NCBI GenBank assembly: GCA_937873255.1
Contig: CALMVM010000612.1
Span: 1 to 5,227 of the forward strand
Reading direction: 5' to 3'
Length of the DNA stretch: 5,227 bases
Source of the DNA: an uncultured Verrucomicrobiota bacterium
GTDB lineage: Bacteria; Verrucomicrobiota; Verrucomicrobiia; Chthoniobacterales; SZAS-18
Part shown: positions 1 to 5,227 of the stretch, in pieces
Position numbering within the stretch: position 1 is the stretch's first letter
How the letters are laid out: each line of letters opens with the position of its first letter
Translations under genes and position numbers: made by a program
The notes under the pieces: model-generated
What the model was told of the DNA's origin: nothing
Seen by the model: only the letters and a program-made list of their open reading frames with translations
Database searches by the model: none

Positions 1-1089
1 GTCGGCGTACAACGCGTTGAGGCCGTCGGCGTCGATGACCATCGGTTTCGGCCAGCGCTGGATGAGGGCGCGCACCTTGTCTTCGGATTGCTGGCCGAGG
101 CCGGGGCCGAGCGCCAGCACGTCGAAATCCATGTCGAGCGCATCCGTCGGCGAGGCGAGCGGCTTGACCATGATTTCCGCCGACGCCGCCGACGCCACGA
201 CCGGGTAAATGTCCGGGTGCGCCAGGAGAGTAATCAAACCCGCGCCTGCCCGCGCGCAGGCGTGCGCGCACATCACCGCCGCCCCCGTTGCGCCGACCGA
301 ACCCGCCACGATGCCCACGCGGCCGTACATGCCTTTGTTGGAGTCGTGCGGACGCGGAGGCAACAGCCCCGCGAGCGCGCGGACGGTCGTCAACGTGCCG
401 CGCGCGGCGGCGTCGGGAGCGTTTTTCGCGCTGTCGGCGGATTCGGGCAGTTCGATGACGTGCAATTTGCCGACGAAATTCGCTGCCCGGTCGGCAATCA
501 GCCCGGTTTTGGGAAACCCGACGGTCAGCGTCTCGTCGGCGATCACGGCGTCGGGGTCGGCCGCGCCGGTTTCGGCGTCGAGGCCGGTCGGTGCGTCGAT
601 GGCGAGGGCGTACGCGCCCCGGGTGCGGCGCAGTTCGTTGATCTCGCGCGCGGCGCTCTTGATGGGCTCGCGGAGTTCGCCTTTCGCGCCGATGCCCAGG
701 AGGCCGTCGAGGACGATCAATCGGCCGGCAGGAGCGTGGATCGTCTTGATCTGCTCGAATATCAGGCGTGGAAAGCGGTCGGACGGCAGGGCGTCGAGTT
801 TTTTGCGCGCGAGTTCGCCGAGCGCGGCGGGATCGTCGTTCGCCAACCGCAGCCGGACCGCAAAACGCGGGTTCTCGCCGGTTGCCAGGAATCCGGCGGC
901 TACGAGCGCGTCGCCCGCGTTGTTTCCTTTGCCCGCGTAGACCACCACGACTGCCTGTCCCGTGGGCACTGCCTCCTTCACGGCGGCGGCGATCCGGTGG
1001 CCCACCGCATCCATCAGGGTTTCCGCCGTGACGCCACCGGCGAACACCGCTTCCTCGACGGCGCGCATTTCCGCAGGGGTGACGATCAT
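1..1089 (-). CDS. nnr: Bifunctional NAD(P)H-hydrate epimerase / ADP-dependent dehydratase, partial (C-terminus beyond left edge)
   Basis: Nnr (YjeF) repairs damaged nicotinamide cofactors in the cytoplasm. The N-terminal domain epimerises R- and S-NAD(P)HX, and the C-terminal domain dehydrates S-NAD(P)HX back to NAD(P)H using ADP. I translated the minus strand from the ATG at 1089 and found 363 uninterrupted codons. Epimerase-domain signs: the nucleotide loop GKGNNAGDA (residues 53-61), LDGLLGIGAKGE (128-139) and IDAPTGLDAETG (164-175). Dehydratase-domain signs: GRVGIVAGSVGATGAA (256-271), RAGAGLITLL (280-289), LGPGLG (327-332) and VIDADGLNAL (351-360). Family members are about 500 residues, so roughly the last 130-150 are missing, including the Gly-rich GMATGGSGDVLTG-type segment. 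The start lies 31 nt after the amidase stop, implying co-transcription. No strong Shine-Dalgarno is seen. The epimerase loop has Ala where the commoner form has Gly (GNNGGDG). The family assignment is firm. Confidence 0.95.
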   Translation of the reverse strand, partial: MIVTPAEMRAVEEAVFAGGVTAETLMDAVGHRIAAAVKEAVPTGQAVVVVYAGKGNNAGDALVAAGFLATGENPRFAVRLRLANDDPAALGELARKKLDALPSDRFPRLIFEQIKTIHAPAGRLIVLDGLLGIGAKGELREPIKSAAREINELRRTRGAYALAIDAPTGLDAETGAADPDAVIADETLTVGFPKTGLIADRAANFVGKLHVIELPESADSAKNAPDAAARGTLTTVRALAGLLPPRPHDSNKGMYGRVGIVAGSVGATGAAVMCAHACARAGAGLITLLAHPDIYPVVASAASAEIMVKPLASPTDALDMDFDVLALGPGLGQQSEDKVRALIQRWPKPMVIDADGLNALYAD

Positions 1090-1120
1090 GGTGATAAACG
1101 CGCAACTCCGCCCCGACGGC

Positions 1121-2005
1121 TCATCGGTGGTGTCTCTTTTTGGAAGTGGACTTGCCGCTGCCGCCGTGATGATGGCCGCCGCCGCTGCTGCGCCCGTGGT
1201 GGCTGCCGCCGCTCCGGCCGTGATGACGACCGCCGCTACTGCGTCCGCGGCCGTGGCGTCCCCCACGTCCCCGGGTGTAATGACCGCGCCCGTGGCCGCG
1301 CGAATGCCCGCCGCGATAGAAATGCTCCGTCGTCACCGGCGGCTGGTAGCCGAGTTCGGACGGGTCGCCGTAGCGACGCTGTTCCGTCAACGCGGCGGCG
1401 ATGTTCTGCGCCCAGCGTTCGCGGTACGAACTGTTCATGATCGTGTTTGCCTCCGAGGGATTCGTCAGGAAACCACCCTCGCAGAGCACGGCGGGCGTGG
1501 AGGGATTGCGCAGGACGTAGAACCCGCGCCGGCGCACGTGCCGGTCCTCGGTGTCGAGCGAGGAAAGTTGCGCGGCGTGCAGGCGGCTCGCCAACCCGAA
1601 GCTATCCGAGCGGTAATAATACGTTTCGTAACCGTGCGCATCGAGGCGCGAGCCGCTGTTGTAATGCACGCTGACGAACACGGCGTTGCGGTACGAAGCG
1701 CCGATGGCCACGCGGTCGCGCAACGTCACGAACACGTCCTGATCGCGCGTCATCACGGTGCGGAAGCCGCGCGAACGCAACGCGCGCTGGAGCCGCCGGG
1801 CGGTGTCGAGCGTGTACGTGCTCTCGGCGATCCGCTGGCCCGGGCCGCCGCCGCGATCATACCCGCCGTGGCCGGCATCGATGACCACCGTGTCGAACCC
1901 CTGCGGTCCATACGCTTGCACTCCGGCGACGCTGGCGGCCAGGACCACCGCAAAGACGAACAAACAGGAAAATCGGCGGCGGATCGGGGCGGCGTGGCGC
2001 GACAT
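1121..2005 (-). CDS. Exported N-acetylmuramoyl-L-alanine amidase (Amidase_3) with basic Gly/His/Arg tail
   Basis: This is a zinc amidase that cuts the amide bond between N-acetylmuramic acid and the L-Ala of the peptidoglycan stem peptide, acting outside the cytoplasmic membrane. Numbered from the ATG at 2005 (294 aa), residues 1-31 form a signal peptide: RRR, then FSCLFVFAVVLAASVAGVQA, with cleavage likely after VQA. The catalytic domain spans about 36-212. It has VIDAGHGG (zinc His46), the zinc Glu61 in AESTYTLD, SVHYNS (zinc His114) and CEGGFLTN (catalytic Glu176). All four key residues are present, so it should be active. Residues 232-294 are a low-complexity tail (22 Gly, 13 His, 12 Arg, 10 Ser, 3 Lys, no Asp or Glu). 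An in-frame GTG at 2032 would add nine residues (303 aa). I prefer the ATG because it gives a normal signal peptide and a candidate promoter -10 lies between the two starts. nnr follows 31 nt downstream. Family is certain; the exact role (cell separation, recycling or sporulation-like AmiC type) is not. Confidence 0.93.
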   Translation of the reverse strand: MSRHAAPIRRRFSCLFVFAVVLAASVAGVQAYGPQGFDTVVIDAGHGGYDRGGGPGQRIAESTYTLDTARRLQRALRSRGFRTVMTRDQDVFVTLRDRVAIGASYRNAVFVSVHYNSGSRLDAHGYETYYYRSDSFGLASRLHAAQLSSLDTEDRHVRRRGFYVLRNPSTPAVLCEGGFLTNPSEANTIMNSSYRERWAQNIAAALTEQRRYGDPSELGYQPPVTTEHFYRGGHSRGHGRGHYTRGRGGRHGRGRSSGGRHHGRSGGSHHGRSSGGGHHHGGSGKSTSKKRHHR

Positions 2006-2013
2006 GCGGCAGG

Positions 2014-2042
2014 AGACTAGCCGATGCGCCACGGACGTTCAA
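2014..2042 (-). promoter_or_regulatory. Candidate sigma70-type promoter for the amidase-nnr unit
   Basis: On the minus strand, TTGAAC (2042-2037) is followed after exactly 17 bp by TAGTCT (2019-2014). This is a plausible -35/-10 pair for a GC-rich genome, matching the consensus at 4/6 and 3/6. The implied transcription start is near 2007, almost at the ATG at 2005. That would mean a leaderless or very short-leader mRNA and would explain the absence of a Shine-Dalgarno. It would also rule out the GTG at 2032 for this transcript. The match is modest and unproven. Confidence 0.35.
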
Positions 2043-2107
2043 TCGATTGCGTGACGAAGTTCGATGAGGAAAAGCGGTGCCGCGCCAGCGGCTCGTTTCA
2101 AGGTCCT

Positions 2108-2202
2108 GATGGCTCTCCGAGCCGTCCGTGGATTTTCCGGCGAGGCGCATCGTATGCGCGTTGGTCATCCAAGCAAAATAGGGAACGGCTCGGAGAGCCA
2201 TC
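2108..2202. repeat. REPIN/BIME-like element: two palindromic hairpins in perfect 18-bp inverted repeat
   Basis: The 18-mer gatggctctccgagccgt at 2108-2125 recurs as its exact reverse complement at 2185-2202, separated by 59 bp. Each arm is itself a hairpin: GGCTC and GAGCC flank a 3-nt loop (2111-2123 and 2187-2199). The similarity of the two arms continues inwards imperfectly, and both reach an ATTTT. The spacer carries a third small hairpin, gcgcat-cgt-atgcgc (2145-2159). Two palindromic units facing each other over about 95 bp is the layout of REPIN/BIME elements, and also of short MITE-like elements. It lies wholly between genes. That it is dispersed in the genome is inference, because only one copy is in the window. 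It could instead be a purpose-built pair of terminators. Confidence 0.7.
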
Positions 2203-2205
2203 CCT
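2175..2205 (-). terminator. Intrinsic terminator-like hairpin after the secreted-protein gene
   Basis: In minus-strand RNA, starting 10 nt after the TAA at 2216-2218, AGGGAUGGCUC (2205-2195) pairs with GAGCCGUUCCCU (2191-2180) around a UCC loop. This gives 11 bp with one G-U pair and one bulged U (2184). AUUUU follows at 2179-2175. A strong GC stem followed by a short U run, directly downstream of a stop codon, fits a Rho-independent terminator. The U tract is short (four), so termination may be incomplete. It overlaps the right arm of the inverted-repeat element. Confidence 0.55.
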
Positions 2206-2215
2206 AACCCTGATT

Positions 2216-3169
2216 TTACTGCGCGGCCGGCTTGCTCTGACCCGGCAGCGTGCGCGGACGATCCGAGAGCTTCGGCTCGGCCACGGGCACGGATGCCATC
2301 GACGCCGCTTCCTTTGTCTGGCGTTCGCCACCGTGGAGTTCCACGTCGCCGCTCGGCATCTTGCGGAGCGTCGGCCGGCTCTGCCCCCGCTTGTTGTACG
2401 CCGACTGGTTGAGCCACTCGCCGTCCACGCCGATCTGCGTGTACAAGAACGCGCTCGGCGCGGCCTCGTGCAGGACGTGGAGAGTGTTCTGGCGGTCGAA
2501 CATCACCTGCGGGTTCGTCCCGTTGGACACCAGGCGGCCCAGCGGCTGCGACGTGTACACGTTCGGGCCCTCGACATCGCGCACCCGTGCGTAGAGCATC
2601 AATTTGTCGGGCCGCTGGAAGGTCAGCAGCGAGACTTCTCGCGCCTCGGCGGCGTTGCCCGGCACGCCGACATCCTGACGCCAGAGGAGCTGCCCCTCCG
2701 CGATGTCGAAGGTGGCGTACCGGGAGGCGAAAAACTTGTCCGCGTCGGCCAGGTAGATACTCGCGCGCAAACGATGCGCGCCCGCTTCCCGGACGGGGAA
2801 CAACGGGTTCAGGTCGATCTTGCGCCGCAGCGTCTGGCCGGCGGGCACCGTCAACGGGTTGAGATGGTAGTGCGCGTCGTACGGTTGGATGACCTGCCCG
2901 TCGACCGTCGTGACCTCGACGTTGAACCACTGCTTGGTGTCCAGGGCTTCCAGCGTCCCGTCGCGCCCGGCCTGGTTGGTGAGCGTGACCGTGGCGACCA
3001 GCGGCTCGTAGAGCATGTACGTGCGCCGGGACAGCGAGACATCGACGATGAGTTGCGCCGACGCGCGCTCCGCAACGGACACGACGGCGGCGAACGCTAG
3101 CAGCACGCACAGCCACCCGGCGGCAACACGGCGCGAACGAAACAAGGAACGGTCAGGGAAAGAAGTCAT
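2216..3169 (-). CDS. Secreted beta-rich protein of unknown function
   Basis: I do not recognise a named family. From the ATG at 3169 the product is 317 aa. A signal peptide spans about 1-38: RSRR, then a hydrophobic run VAAGWLCVLLAFAAVVSV, with cleavage after ASA. Residues about 40-158 alternate hydrophobic and polar residues like an Ig-like or beta-sandwich module (LIVDVSLSRRTYMLYEPLVA; LTVPAGQTLRRKIDL; GAHRLRASIYL). Residues about 160-280 contain further beta segments such as PDKLMLYARVRDVEG and NTLHVLHEAAPSAFLYTQIG. The last ~35 residues are Pro/Ala/Ser-rich and probably disordered. No catalytic motif, lipobox or membrane anchor is evident, so a periplasmic binding or structural role is most likely. 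An in-frame GTG at 3202 overlaps the upstream stop as GTGA (328 aa). That overlap suggests translational coupling, but it would put an extra 11 residues before the signal peptide. Either start implies an operon with the upstream membrane pseudokinase gene. Confidence 0.85.
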   Translation of the reverse strand: MTSFPDRSLFRSRRVAAGWLCVLLAFAAVVSVAERASAQLIVDVSLSRRTYMLYEPLVATVTLTNQAGRDGTLEALDTKQWFNVEVTTVDGQVIQPYDAHYHLNPLTVPAGQTLRRKIDLNPLFPVREAGAHRLRASIYLADADKFFASRYATFDIAEGQLLWRQDVGVPGNAAEAREVSLLTFQRPDKLMLYARVRDVEGPNVYTSQPLGRLVSNGTNPQVMFDRQNTLHVLHEAAPSAFLYTQIGVDGEWLNQSAYNKRGQSRPTLRKMPSGDVELHGGERQTKEAASMASVPVAEPKLSDRPRTLPGQSKPAAQ

Positions 3170-3198
3170 GGGCGGGTGGCGGGGAACGGGGCAGGAAA

Positions 3199-5227
3199 TC
3201 ACTTGGCGGGCGGCGAGTCGGACACCGTGCGGAAGCCCACGCGGTCTTTATAATCGAGATCGGCCAGCTTATCGACACGGTTGGTGGTCTCGAAGGTTTT
3301 GGAGCCGAAGTTGCCGCCGCGCACGATGGGGTAATCCACCTGCCCGTGACGCTCGACCGTCCCGGTCCATTCGCTGACGTTGCCGGCCATGTCCATCGCG
3401 CCGTACGGGCTTTTGTCGCCCGTCATCGCATCGACCGGCGACCAGAAATTATAGCCGTCGGTATTCCCCTTGGCGGCGTGATCGCTGTCGTTGTGGTCGG
3501 CGGCGGTGTTGACCTTGGCAATCGCCGTCGCGTCGTCGCCCCACGGAAAACGCCGGCCGTCGGTGCCGCGCGCGGCTTTTTCCCATTCCTGCTCGGTGGG
3601 CAGGCGACGGCCCTTCCACTTGGCGTAGGCGTAGGCGTCGAACCAATCCACGAACACCGCCGGACAATTGAGCGTGACCTCCGAGCCGTTGTACTTGGCA
3701 CCGGTGCTGGCCGCCTTGTAGAGGTTCAACCAGAAAGTGGTCTCGTGCTGATGGCCCTTCGGGACATTCGGGGCCTCGTACTTCTCGGTGGGGTTGGCCT
3801 TGAGCGCGGCGAGGAATTGCGCGTACTGGCCAATCGTCACCTCGTATTCGTCGATCCAGAACGCCTTCGTGCTGACCTTCGTTTTCTCGGGGCCGAAGAG
3901 GAACTCGCCTTCCGGGACGGCGACCATCTTGTCAAAATTCGTCGCCGCCGTCACGCGGAAAAACCGCAGGTACACGACCAGCCCCACCAGCCAGAGCAGC
4001 GCGAACATGCCCACCGTCGTCCAGATGAGCGCGCGTTTCTGGCGGCGTTTGGCCTCATTGACCGCCGCGATGGCCTGCGCGTCCTGCGCGCTGAGCTTGA
4101 AGGCGTCCTCGGGCACGACCTTCGGCTCCAATGCCTTGACCGCCTGAAGGAGTGCCCCCCAACTCTGGAATCCCGACGCGCCTTCGAGCAGCATCCGGCC
4201 CAGGAGCGCGCGTACGCCCGGCGTGGCCGCTCCGGTCGCCGGCAGGCAATGGCCGACCATCGTTGAGAGCGCGCGGATGTCCTGCGGCGCGGGCGCGGAA
4301 GCCTCGCCGGACAGACCGGCAAGGTTGTTCAGGCGCGCGCGTCCGTCGCGGCCGAGGTACACGTCGTCGGCGGTCAGCGGCGGATGGGGGATCTTCTGTT
4401 GGTTGAGGAAGCTCAGCACTTCGGCCGTCACCCGCAGGCACTGGAGGATCGTGGGATCGTCCAGCGTGCGGCCCTGCGCGTGGAGATAGGCGAGGTTCGA
4501 GCCGTCCACGAACTCGCGCGTATAATAATAAACGCCCTCGCTCTGCCCGGCCTCGTAGACCGACAGGATGGACGGGTGCTGCACGTTGGCCTTCGCGCTG
4601 GCCTGGGCGAGGAACGTCTGCACGGCCCCATCGTCCGCCTGGAACTCGGGACGCAGAATCTTGAGCGCGACCACGCGGCCCATCGACGTTTGCACGGCCT
4701 CGTAGACCTCCGAGCGTTCCCCCCGGCCGATTTTGCGGCGCAACTCGTAGGGTCCGATGTGCCGGCCGGCCAGTTCGGGGTCGGGCGCGTCGGCGGGCGC
4801 GGCCTCGCCGCCCTCGGCGTGCTGGCGTTCGTCGCGGCGGCGGACGCCTTCCATGATGAGGTGCTCCCAGCCTCCCATGATCGTCTGGGCCGCGGGCTGC
4901 ACCCCGTCCTCGAACGAAAACTGCCCCGCCGACCAGCCGATGATCTCGTACGCGGCTTCCTCGCCTTCGAGGTTGCCCGAGACGGCCTGGATGATCTGGC
5001 CGACGCGCAGGTAGAGCACGCCGCGTTCGTCGCGCCGGGCGATGTGCAGGCGGCCGGTGCGCTTGCTCACGCAACACATCTGGATGATGTCCAAAAGCTG
5101 GAACTGGTCGAGCCGGCCGGTGAACCCCTGCTTGCCGACGAGGTGCCGCAGCTTGGAGGATTGCGACCGCTGGTCGAGCGGCAACTCGTCGGTGAGCGAC
5201 CCGCTCTTGGCGGCGGGGCGGCCCTCG
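3199..5227 (-). CDS. Membrane protein: DUF4388 - pseudokinase - TM - FGE-sulfatase-like domain; 5' end open to window edge
   Basis: Residues are numbered from a TTG at 5184 (661 aa). Residues 20-95 match DUF4388 (PatA N-terminal-like): GFTGRLDQFQLLDIIQM, then TGRLHI, LYLRVGQIIQA and GQFSFEDG. Residues 146-355 are a Ser/Thr-kinase fold with loop IGRGERSEV (152-160) and VALK Lys175, but the key catalytic positions are lost. The alphaC Glu is Gln194, HRD is HPP (267-269), the catalytic-loop Asn is Asp274, and DFG is NLA (287-289). The activation segment is nearly absent before the alphaF-like D302. Basic NEAKRRQKR precedes a TM helix (about 386-406), placing the N-terminus inside. Residues 419-655 are an FGE/SUMF1 fold (RRLPTEQEWEKAARG, MDMAGNVSEWT, VRGGNF, GFRTV) without the catalytic Cys pair. 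The frame stays open upstream to 5227 with no ATG, so the true start is probably outside the window. Chlamydial Pkn1 similarly joins kinase and FGE-like domains. A signalling or scaffold role is inferred. Confidence 0.9.
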   Translation of the reverse strand, partial: EGRPAAKSGSLTDELPLDQRSQSSKLRHLVGKQGFTGRLDQFQLLDIIQMCCVSKRTGRLHIARRDERGVLYLRVGQIIQAVSGNLEGEEAAYEIIGWSAGQFSFEDGVQPAAQTIMGGWEHLIMEGVRRRDERQHAEGGEAAPADAPDPELAGRHIGPYELRRKIGRGERSEVYEAVQTSMGRVVALKILRPEFQADDGAVQTFLAQASAKANVQHPSILSVYEAGQSEGVYYYTREFVDGSNLAYLHAQGRTLDDPTILQCLRVTAEVLSFLNQQKIPHPPLTADDVYLGRDGRARLNNLAGLSGEASAPAPQDIRALSTMVGHCLPATGAATPGVRALLGRMLLEGASGFQSWGALLQAVKALEPKVVPEDAFKLSAQDAQAIAAVNEAKRRQKRALIWTTVGMFALLWLVGLVVYLRFFRVTAATNFDKMVAVPEGEFLFGPEKTKVSTKAFWIDEYEVTIGQYAQFLAALKANPTEKYEAPNVPKGHQHETTFWLNLYKAASTGAKYNGSEVTLNCPAVFVDWFDAYAYAKWKGRRLPTEQEWEKAARGTDGRRFPWGDDATAIAKVNTAADHNDSDHAAKGNTDGYNFWSPVDAMTGDKSPYGAMDMAGNVSEWTGTVERHGQVDYPIVRGGNFGSKTFETTNRVDKLADLDYKDRVGFRTVSDSPPAK

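Noticed and set aside
1124..1312. CRISPR-like or tandem DNA repeat in the repetitive amidase tail
   Set aside because: The repetition is at the amino-acid level with irregular units. There are no constant-length direct repeats with unique spacers.
88..1440. Long plus-strand open frame (450 codons) across nnr and the amidase tail
   Set aside because: It is Arg/Gly-rich with no recognisable domain and lies antisense to two strongly supported genes. High GC content produces such shadow frames.
2145..2185. Alternative promoter TTGCTT-16 bp-TACGAT on the minus strand inside the repeat spacer
   Set aside because: The -35 match is weak (3/6), and the -10 overlaps the central palindrome. The site at 2014-2042 is better placed for the amidase.
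2098..2331. Small minus-strand ORF (77 codons) across the inverted repeat
   Set aside because: It has no start context, overlaps the end of the secreted-protein gene in another frame, and its sequence simply reads through the palindromes.
1857..3116. Minus-strand 419-codon open frame spanning the intergenic repeat
   Set aside because: It is out of frame with the secreted protein and the amidase signal peptide, both of which have clear features. Its composition is typical of a GC shadow.
3199..3400. FGE/C-type-lectin-like C-terminus as a diversity-generating retroelement target
   Set aside because: Such folds are common DGR targets, but no second near-copy (template repeat), reverse transcriptase or adenine-biased variation signal is present in the window.
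3346..4266. Plus-strand 306-codon open frame with Val/Gly/Leu-rich stretches
   Set aside because: It lies wholly antisense to the FGE-like and TM region of the pseudokinase gene, and no family motif is visible.

Overview
The window is GC-rich (about two-thirds G+C by eye) bacterial chromosomal DNA with every supportable gene on the minus strand. Gene content and protein style point to the PVC group, most likely a verrucomicrobial (Opitutae-like) bacterium. The main clues are a DUF4388/kinase-like/formylglycine-enzyme-like membrane protein and an Nnr epimerase domain with a GKGNNAGDA loop. There is no rRNA or marker gene, so this placement is an inference.

Reading in the direction of transcription, from high to low coordinates: (1) 5227-3199 is a large multidomain membrane protein, open at its 5' side to the window edge. 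It has an N-terminal DUF4388 domain, a degenerate Ser/Thr-kinase fold (pseudokinase), one transmembrane helix and a C-terminal formylglycine-generating-enzyme (SUMF1/FGE-sulfatase) fold. (2) 3169-2216 is a secreted beta-rich protein of unknown function. Its GTG start option would overlap the previous stop codon as GTGA, so the two genes are very probably co-transcribed. (3) 2215-2006 is a 210-bp intergenic region. It holds a 95-bp inverted pair of palindromic hairpins (REPIN/BIME-like), the first of which also looks like an intrinsic terminator for genes 1-2. A candidate promoter for the next unit follows. (4) 2005-1121 is an exported N-acetylmuramoyl-L-alanine amidase (Amidase_3) with intact zinc/catalytic motifs and an unusual 63-residue Gly/His/Arg/Ser tail with no acidic residue. 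(5) 1089-1 is the first 363 codons of the bifunctional NAD(P)HX epimerase/dehydratase Nnr, which runs off the left edge and starts 31 nt after the amidase stop.

There appear to be two transcription units: sensor-like pseudokinase plus secreted protein, and amidase plus nnr. The first looks like an envelope signalling or scaffolding pair of unassigned role. The second joins cell-wall hydrolysis with metabolite repair, which is probably convenience rather than a shared pathway. No mobile-element protein, CRISPR array, tRNA or rRNA is visible. The many long plus-strand open frames are Arg-rich GC shadows of the real genes. The features most worth following up are the pseudokinase/FGE fusion, the REPIN-like element and the basic amidase tail.
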